NCBI GenBank assembly: GCA_004325065.1
Contig: PITI01000477.1
Coordinates: forward strand, 1-11,942
Length of the DNA stretch: 11,942 nucleotides
Direction: 5' to 3'
From: Hamiltosporidium magnivora
Lineage: Eukaryota; Microsporidia; Dubosqiidae
Shown: positions 6,825-11,942 of the stretch, in pieces
Position numbering within the stretch: the first letter of the stretch is position 1
Layout of the letters: every line of letters starts with the position of its first letter
The notes under the pieces: generated by a model
What the model was told of the DNA's origin: nothing
Databases searched by the model: none
What the model saw: the letters and a program-made list of their open reading frames with translations, nothing else
Position numbers and translations under genes: made by a program

Positions 6825-9770
6825 TCAATGTAAATATTTTTTGCATTTTTTACTTCCACATTGGCATTCCACGTTAAATTCGTCGATTTCAAAAAAGTAA
6901 TCATAAGATAATTCCTCATCAACTGTTATAATTCGTTTACTACAAATAAAAATATAGATATTATCTCCACAAACAACCTTAGTTGAGTAGCAATTTGGAT
7001 CACAAGAATGGTTGATATATTTTGCAAGTCCACCCAGCATAGTTGCATCAATAATCATATCATCATCATATTTAAACATATAACACCTGTCTTTTCCATA
7101 AAAAGATTCTCTGAAATTACTTTCAGTGACATCTATCATTTCTCCAATATATTTTATAACTGGTTCATCTGGAAGAAAAACACGATTGGCAAATAATCCA
7201 TAGCCCTGTATTTGACTCTTTTTTAAGCAATAGCCTTTTTCTAATTCAACAAAATTTAAGAAATATGTTAAAGTCATATTAAATTTTTTCAATAGAAAAT
7301 ATTTAGAAAAAAAATAAATTAATTTGCTGAAATTTGAATTTAGATAGTTTTCTTTTATAATCTGGTGTTCAAAATCTAAACACTCATGTTTGGATCTTTT
7401 ACCTACATTTCTTTTCTTTTTTACATCTAAAAATGTTTTATAACCATCTTCATTCAATAAAAATAAATCTTCGATTGTAATTTCTTCAGAATTTGTTTGT
7501 AAATAAGAAATTTCAGGGAAAAAAACTTTATTTTCGTTTATCCAAAATGAAAAACCGTCGAAAAATAGAAAGTTTTTTGTTTTTTGAAGAAAAAATATTT
7601 TGCACCACAGATCATTCATATAAATAACATTTTTATATCTCAAACACATATTTAAATGTTTTTCTTTGTTGCTTTCATTTCTTTCTTCTATTAGACATTT
7701 TTTCTTCTTCCTTCCTCTTTTCGTTTTTATCTTTCCTATTTCTTGTTCAGAAATTTCATTTTTTTCAGTGGCAGTTGCACTGCCCAATTCAATATTTTTG
7801 TCTTTCTGTGTTTCATTTTTTTCTTTTCTATTTTTGAAACAAACAATTTTTCCAAATTCAAAATATTGAACAAAAAAATGATTTCTACATCTTGGAACAG
7901 TAGATTGCCCGATAAAAAGAATATTTAATGAACAATCGAAATGATAATATCCATCTTTACAATCAATACATTTAATATTTGCTCCATTTTCTTTACAGAG
8001 CACACAAGAAAAACTTTTAATAGATTTGTAAATTATTTCCAACGGAAAAATATTTTCAGATTCCATCGATTTAATTTTTCGTTTTCTTTTAATTTTTAAA
8101 TTATTTGTGTGTTTATTTTCACTTTCTAAATCTTTTTTAAATGCTTCTTCTAATAATTGAGTATTTTTCTTTTTATATTTTCGTTTGATTCTATTATTAT
8201 TTAATTCACAATCAGAATTTTTTTCACAATTTAAATCCATTGTCTTGTCGAAGATGTCTTTGTAGTTTATACATCTATTTTCAATTCCAGAAATTTTTTT
8301 ATTGGTAACTGAAATCTTGATTCTGCGAAATTCAAGCCAGTAATAAAATACGCAACATATATGGACATACAAATTCGGAAACGAATTCTTAATACAAATT
8401 AAACGCGTACTTTGATGTACACTGAATCTTCTTAAATCTCTACAACAAATTAAACATTTTAAATCATCATTTTTATAGTAAATCAAATATTTTCTCAAAA
8501 TTGAAGACTTATCCTTTTCTGTAAAATCTTCATTGAAAGAAAATAATTGATTTTCAAAATCTAAAGCCTTTGAAAAATCAATTTTCTTATTTTCTAAATT
8601 ATTTTCAAATATATTTAAATTTGGAATGTTAAAATAAAAATCTATTGAATCGCAATTTTTATCTTTGTAATTACAACTTTCAATAGAGTTTTCACTGTTT
8701 ATTTTATTTTCTTCAACCTGATCATTTAAAATCAAAGTTTTTTCCATTTCATTTGTTTTAAAGTTAATATCTTCACTTTCTATATTTTCATTACAATCTA
8801 CATTATATTCACTATCAGAATCATAATTAGAAATATTTCCAATAAAAATTTTATTATAATCAAAACCCAATCCTTCAGTACATTCAACACAAAGATAACT
8901 ATTTTTACTTAACAATAAATAATTATCATAAGATATACGTGTATCACAATCAAGATGTATCCATCGATGACAAAAATCGCATTGCATCATTTCAATATCA
9001 AAATCATCTGTTTTAAATTCTTTAAAACAAATATTGCACATTTCATTTTTTTTAAAAATAATTTCACAGTTCTGACAAAAAACAATATATATTCCTAAAA
9101 AAAATAACAAAACATTTTCATATGAAAAAACATTGCAACTTATACAATATCTACAGTCTAAACAAATATCAAAAATATTTTTTTCTTTTTTTATTTTATT
9201 TTCATACGAATGAAAAAACCGCTCACATTTTTTACAAATTGCAGTTTCTATGCTGTTACTAAAATTTTGTAAGATATTGCTTATTTTTGCGGAAGATAAA
9301 AATTCTGATCTTTCGTTTTTCTCTTTGTTCGCTTCTATTATAGTTTCTTTATAATTTTGTAAATTTGATATAACTGAATAGAATTTTAACGGATTGGTAA
9401 AAATTTGTTTTGCTGCATCATAAATTTCCAATTTCTTGATTTCTATTGGAAATTCTTTTTTTCTATCAAAATTTGTGTTTTCAAGTAAAATTTCATTTTT
9501 ATTTTTAAAATCAGAATTTTTAAATTTATTAGTTAAATTAAAAAAAGAATTTGCAATATTTTTTTGCAATTCGAGTTCACAACGCTTATCTTCGTTGCAA
9601 TACTTACAGGTTCGTACTATTAAACATTCATTATTTACCTTTAAATGTTCTATTATACAGTTTCTGTGTAGTGAAACTGAACAATATGAACATTTATCTG
9701 TTGGAAAAGGATTTTCACAAAAGCTGCAAAGCTTTTCCAAATAAGGCGATGAAGCCTCAAACCATATCAT
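6825..9770 (-). CDS. Trithorax/MLL-type histone lysine methyltransferase (PHD, ePHD, SET, post-SET)
   Basis: The 981-residue intronless product should methylate a histone lysine, most likely H3K4, in the nucleus using S-adenosylmethionine. Domains in order: a PHD finger with C15, C18, C27, C30, H35, C38, C55, C58; a CxxC-rich block (C179, C182, then C203, C206, C209, C212, C232, C235) like the linkers between MLL PHD fingers; a canonical PHD with C245, C248, C264, C267, H272, C275, C294, C297, whose MMQCDFCHRWIHLDC resembles the third MLL PHD; an acidic spacer; an extended PHD (C439, C442, H470, C473; then C589, C592, C601, C604, H610, C613, C628, H631) split by about 115 residues with basic runs; KTKRGRKKKK at 682-691, a nuclear-localisation or AT-hook-like run. 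The SET domain spans about 846-963, with GYG at 856-858, CYMF, DATM, NHSCDPNC at 920-927 and catalytic Tyr in ELSYDY at 953-958. Post-SET has C969, C971 and C976. All key residues are present. No FYR domain or RRM is visible. CYMF, DATM and NCYS favour the MLL/ATX branch over yeast Set1. The ATG at 9770 is chosen because the first finger starts at residue 15 and CCC lies at -6 to -4. Stop is TGA. Confidence 0.96.
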   Translation of the reverse strand: MIWFEASSPYLEKLCSFCENPFPTDKCSYCSVSLHRNCIIEHLKVNNECLIVRTCKYCNEDKRCELELQKNIANSFFNLTNKFKNSDFKNKNEILLENTNFDRKKEFPIEIKKLEIYDAAKQIFTNPLKFYSVISNLQNYKETIIEANKEKNERSEFLSSAKISNILQNFSNSIETAICKKCERFFHSYENKIKKEKNIFDICLDCRYCISCNVFSYENVLLFFLGIYIVFCQNCEIIFKKNEMCNICFKEFKTDDFDIEMMQCDFCHRWIHLDCDTRISYDNYLLLSKNSYLCVECTEGLGFDYNKIFIGNISNYDSDSEYNVDCNENIESEDINFKTNEMEKTLILNDQVEENKINSENSIESCNYKDKNCDSIDFYFNIPNLNIFENNLENKKIDFSKALDFENQLFSFNEDFTEKDKSSILRKYLIYYKNDDLKCLICCRDLRRFSVHQSTRLICIKNSFPNLYVHICCVFYYWLEFRRIKISVTNKKISGIENRCINYKDIFDKTMDLNCEKNSDCELNNNRIKRKYKKKNTQLLEEAFKKDLESENKHTNNLKIKRKRKIKSMESENIFPLEIIYKSIKSFSCVLCKENGANIKCIDCKDGYYHFDCSLNILFIGQSTVPRCRNHFFVQYFEFGKIVCFKNRKEKNETQKDKNIELGSATATEKNEISEQEIGKIKTKRGRKKKKCLIEERNESNKEKHLNMCLRYKNVIYMNDLWCKIFFLQKTKNFLFFDGFSFWINENKVFFPEISYLQTNSEEITIEDLFLLNEDGYKTFLDVKKKRNVGKRSKHECLDFEHQIIKENYLNSNFSKLIYFFSKYFLLKKFNMTLTYFLNFVELEKGYCLKKSQIQGYGLFANRVFLPDEPVIKYIGEMIDVTESNFRESFYGKDRCYMFKYDDDMIIDATMLGGLAKYINHSCDPNCYSTKVVCGDNIYIFICSKRIITVDEELSYDYFFEIDEFNVECQCGSKKCKKYLH

Positions 9771-9810
9771 TAAGGGTTATTCGTTTTAAATATATTGTAT
9801 GTTAATGGGT
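9771..9810 (-). promoter_or_regulatory. CCC-type start-proximal motifs of the methyltransferase gene
   Basis: Read on the minus strand, ATAACCCTTA directly precedes the ATG, with CCC at -6 to -4 (9776-9774). A second copy, AACCCATTAAC, has CCC at -39 to -37 (9809-9807). CCC- or GGG-like triplets just before the start codon are a reported feature of microsporidian genes. Whether the distal copy matters is inference. Confidence 0.5.
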
Positions 9811-10366
9811 TAAAAAAATAAAAGCTATAAATAACAAGAAAATTTGGATAAAGTGATTGTGGGACAGATAATTATAAAAAACTTAAAAAGAATTTTTTAA
9901 TTATTTATTGTTGGTAGAACTGTAAAAGACCATACATAGGCATTTTAACTTCTTTTTATTCGTGCAAGCAGCTACGATTTATATTACAATATTTTTTGAC
10001 TCGATTCTTTCCTTACGAATGGAACACATATATAAGTAAATTGAACCCGCACCAAGTTAAAGGCTTTCCAGAGACATTTTTCTTTAGATTGGTTAGATTT
10101 ATCTTCTAAGCTAATTACAACATTACACTTTAATACCTTAGATTCTTTTACTCGATTAAACAGCTATAATTAAATATTACAATATTTTATGTAAATCATA
10201 CCACGAAATGACAATTCTTTGTACTGAGTTTGGTTCTAAAGATGACTGCTAATTATTTTATTGTAAGATAATATTATGTCGTTAAAAAAATACATATTTA
10301 TTGAATATTTTAAAATTATTAAATTCTTTCTTATTTTAAGCTATTGCTTACTATGGCAATAAATTG
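9811..10366. other. Divergent intergenic spacer, left part
   Basis: Part of the 1.34-kb region between two divergent start codons. No coding signal was found. It contains the old duplication listed separately at 9943-10190. Confidence 0.6.
9943..10190 (+). repeat. Old direct duplication, offset about 192 bases
   Basis: Copy 1 near 9943-9997 and copy 2 near 10136-10190 share a TTCTTTT-ACTCG-like stretch followed by AGCTA, then ATATTACAATATTTT versus AAATATTACAATATTTTA. The core at 9969-9997 and 10161-10189 is roughly 80% alike by eye; similarity fades on both sides. Function unknown. Confidence 0.5.
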
Positions 10367-10663
10367 CTATCCCATCGTTTGTTTATAAATACATATAAAT
10401 GTGCAGAGGTTTTGAAAAAAAATGTCTTTTCTTGAAAAAATTCGATTTAATTGAAAATATACGTGATTATGAATGTAAATAATACCGGTACTTTTTAAAT
10501 GAACAGCTAAACCATTTTTACAAAAAAATAAGTTTTGGTTTCGAATGAATGATTTAATGAATTTATAAGTATAAGATATTTCTACTATGAGAACTATATA
10601 ACAAGATATTTTCCTAATAATCGAAATAGTTTTATAGAAATGAAAGCCTACGAAACCAAACAT
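10367..10663 (-). other. Doubtful small open frame, 98 codons from ATG
   Basis: The minus strand is open for 127 codons from a TTG at 10750, or 98 from the first ATG at 10663. That is long for such AT-rich non-coding DNA. The product is rich in Ile, Phe, Tyr and Cys and starts MFGFVGFHFYKTISIIRK; no motif is recognised. No CCC triplet precedes the ATG, and composition alone might keep the frame open. Confidence 0.2.
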
Positions 10664-10719
10664 GAAATAGAAAAAAAGATTAAATTTTGACGCGAGAATG
10701 AATTTTCGAATCTGATATA

Positions 10720-10920
10720 ATGAGTAACAAAGGAAATGTAAAAAAATCAACTAAAATAACAGCATTTCAAGTTGAAAGAGATATTTCTAATAATATATAC
10801 GGTACTCGTAATAAATATGGTGGTTCTAAAAAAATATTCAAAAATAAATGGTATGATGTGAGTAGAACAAGATTTTTTTATATAAAATGTAATATAGGTG
10901 TGATAATGTTAGGATATTGA
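10720..10920 (+). CDS. Hypothetical small basic protein, 66 aa
   Basis: ATG at 10720 to TGA at 10918-10920. The product is lysine-rich, starting MSNKGNVKKSTKITAFQVER, with no family I recognise, no signal peptide and no finger. It overlaps the opposite-strand open frame (which extends to 10750 from its TTG), so at most one is likely real. No CCC triplet precedes its start. It could be a short gene or chance. Confidence 0.25.
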   Translation: MSNKGNVKKSTKITAFQVERDISNNIYGTRNKYGGSKKIFKNKWYDVSRTRFFYIKCNIGVIMLGY

Positions 10921-11060
10921 TTATATTCCCAAAATTACTCAAATATTAATTTTATGATAATTTTTAATACTGAAAAAATCAATATAATTAGAATTCTAGA
11001 ATGGTAAAAATAATTTGTTTTTTAAAAAAAACCAAAAAAAGTCACAGAACAATCTAGGTT

Positions 11061-11113
11061 TTACCCATTTAGGTAAATTAGGATATATATGAATAAAACG
11101 GCTTTTATTACCC
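11061..11113 (+). promoter_or_regulatory. CCC-type start-proximal motifs of the Tom1/HUWE1-like gene
   Basis: TTATTACCC abuts the ATG, so CCC is at -3 to -1 (11111-11113). A second TTTACCCATTT has its CCC at 11064-11066, 47 bases further upstream. The layout parallels that of the divergent methyltransferase gene and supports 11114 as the start. Confidence 0.5.
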
Positions 11114-11942
11114 ATGGAAATACTTAGAAAATCTTTATCGTTAAAAGAAAAAAATCAAAAAGTTAAATTTTTTGTGAATAGTTTGCTTAAGAAAGATGCT
11201 TTATCTGATCTATTCTCTGACACAGACGATCCTTTCTCGCTTTCTAAAATTGGTAAGACATGTTTACTGCAATGGAATACAATATTGGAAAAATATGAAG
11301 GTATTTTGAAAGCAGAAAGTCATGAACATTTTCATAATCTGTTTCAGGTGAAAGGATTTGAGGCAAGTTTAAAGTCTAGGCTTATATTGCTGTTTAAGAT
11401 TTTAATTTATATAATGAGAAATACTCATAATCACGAATTGTATATAATTGATTCAACGCATGCTAACTTTTTATATTCAAGTGATACAGACATATCTTTT
11501 TATTCTTTTCTTTTTCATAATGAATTTTACAACAATTTTACACATCCGCATAATACAATGACAATTCGTTACTTCAATTCATTGGATCTTTCCTATTTTA
11601 CCGAAAAAAAATATGAAATTTCTTCTGACTTCGAGAATGATATAATAGACATTAGTTTTACATATAAAGAGAAGTGTATTACGGATTTTCAAAATGAAGT
11701 GCAAAAAAATATTCAAAACAACGTCCTTGATGCTCCATTGCCGGTTTTAAGTGAATTGTACTCTAAATATTCGAATGGTTTATTACTTTGTTCGCAAATA
11801 TTTAGATATGAATTTTATAAAAATTCAGAATCTCAAAAGCTGCTCTCAATAGAAATATTGGCCAATTTACTTTATTTAAAAATCCATTCAAAAGTTCAAC
11901 TCAAAATTATTTTATATTCCGTATATTTTTTTTGCACGAATT
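11114..11942 (+). CDS. N-terminal part of a Tom1/HUWE1-like giant HECT ubiquitin ligase (partial, runs off the window)
   Basis: From ATG at 11114 the frame stays open for 276 codons to the right edge, with no stop and no intron. The residue pattern resembles the N-terminal armadillo-like (DUF908) region of yeast Tom1 and animal HUWE1. Residues 50-65 include LLQWNTILEKYEGIL, like the family's W-x2-LLDRFDGIL. Residues 90-125 form a hydrophobic helix followed by HELYIIDSTHANFLYSSD, like the family's RHLYSSxEHLxxLLxSxD. Residues 215-255 read LYSKYSNGLLLCSQIFRYEF, then a helix ending near LLYL, like the family's YxxxKDxQxLLFTxIRxAxxF block. Family members exceed 3,000 residues and carry the catalytic HECT domain at the C-terminus, outside this window. 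Catalysis therefore cannot be confirmed. CCC abuts the ATG, and the gene diverges from the methyltransferase gene 1.34 kb away. I rate the open gene as near certain and the family as likely. Confidence 0.7.
   Translation, partial: MEILRKSLSLKEKNQKVKFFVNSLLKKDALSDLFSDTDDPFSLSKIGKTCLLQWNTILEKYEGILKAESHEHFHNLFQVKGFEASLKSRLILLFKILIYIMRNTHNHELYIIDSTHANFLYSSDTDISFYSFLFHNEFYNNFTHPHNTMTIRYFNSLDLSYFTEKKYEISSDFENDIIDISFTYKEKCITDFQNEVQKNIQNNVLDAPLPVLSELYSKYSNGLLLCSQIFRYEFYKNSESQKLLSIEILANLLYLKIHSKVQLKIILYSVYFFCTN

Noticed and set aside
7008..9805. Several plus-strand open frames of 61-102 codons
   Set aside because: All but the last few codons of the rightmost one lie opposite the methyltransferase gene and mirror its low-complexity AT-rich codons.
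6377..10047. Shared 14-mer AAGTAAATTGAACC at 6377-6390 and 10034-10047, flanking the methyltransferase gene
   Set aside because: The match ends abruptly on both sides. A 14-base AT-rich match can occur by chance in 12 kb.
1..11942. tRNA, rRNA, CRISPR, bacterial promoters or terminators
   Set aside because: No cloverleaf with a GGTTCRA-type T arm, no rRNA core and no regularly spaced repeats were seen. The genes look eukaryotic.

Overview
The window is eukaryotic, very AT-rich and best explained as a piece of a microsporidian genome. Three things point that way: a 981-codon gene with no intron, a second intron-free reading frame of at least 276 codons, and CCC triplets just before both start codons, as reported for microsporidian genes. 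The lineage is inferred. Gene density is low, so an expanded, transposon-bearing microsporidian genome fits better than a compact one.

Left half (1-6280): decayed mobile DNA, with at most the start of one gene at the left edge (minus strand, membrane-anchor-like N-terminus). At about 970-1890 lie minus-strand remains of a Ty1/copia-type pol gene, with reverse transcriptase motifs including YIDD and a likely RNase H piece. At 3113-6274 is a complete but dead hAT transposon of the Charlie/ZBED5-like group. It has terminal inverted repeats, a degraded 8-bp target duplication, and a transposase pseudogene that can be followed from BED finger to C-terminal motif. A second copia fragment (about 4331-5045), related to the first and richer in GC, sits inside the transposase pseudogene, so the copia insertion came after the hAT insertion.

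Right half (6280-11942): an AT-rich spacer, then a minus-strand gene for a trithorax/MLL-type histone lysine methyltransferase (PHD fingers, split extended PHD, C-terminal SET and post-SET). A 1.34-kb divergent spacer follows, with an old duplication and two doubtful small ORFs. At the right edge is the 5' part of a plus-strand gene whose N-terminus resembles the Tom1/HUWE1 giant HECT ubiquitin ligases; it runs off the window.

The two confident genes are divergently transcribed and share an upstream pattern: a CCC triplet at the ATG and a second ACCCATT about 40-50 bases further upstream. One acts on chromatin and the other probably in ubiquitin signalling; nothing in the sequence shows that they work together. 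No tRNA, rRNA, CRISPR array or bacterial-type operon was seen.
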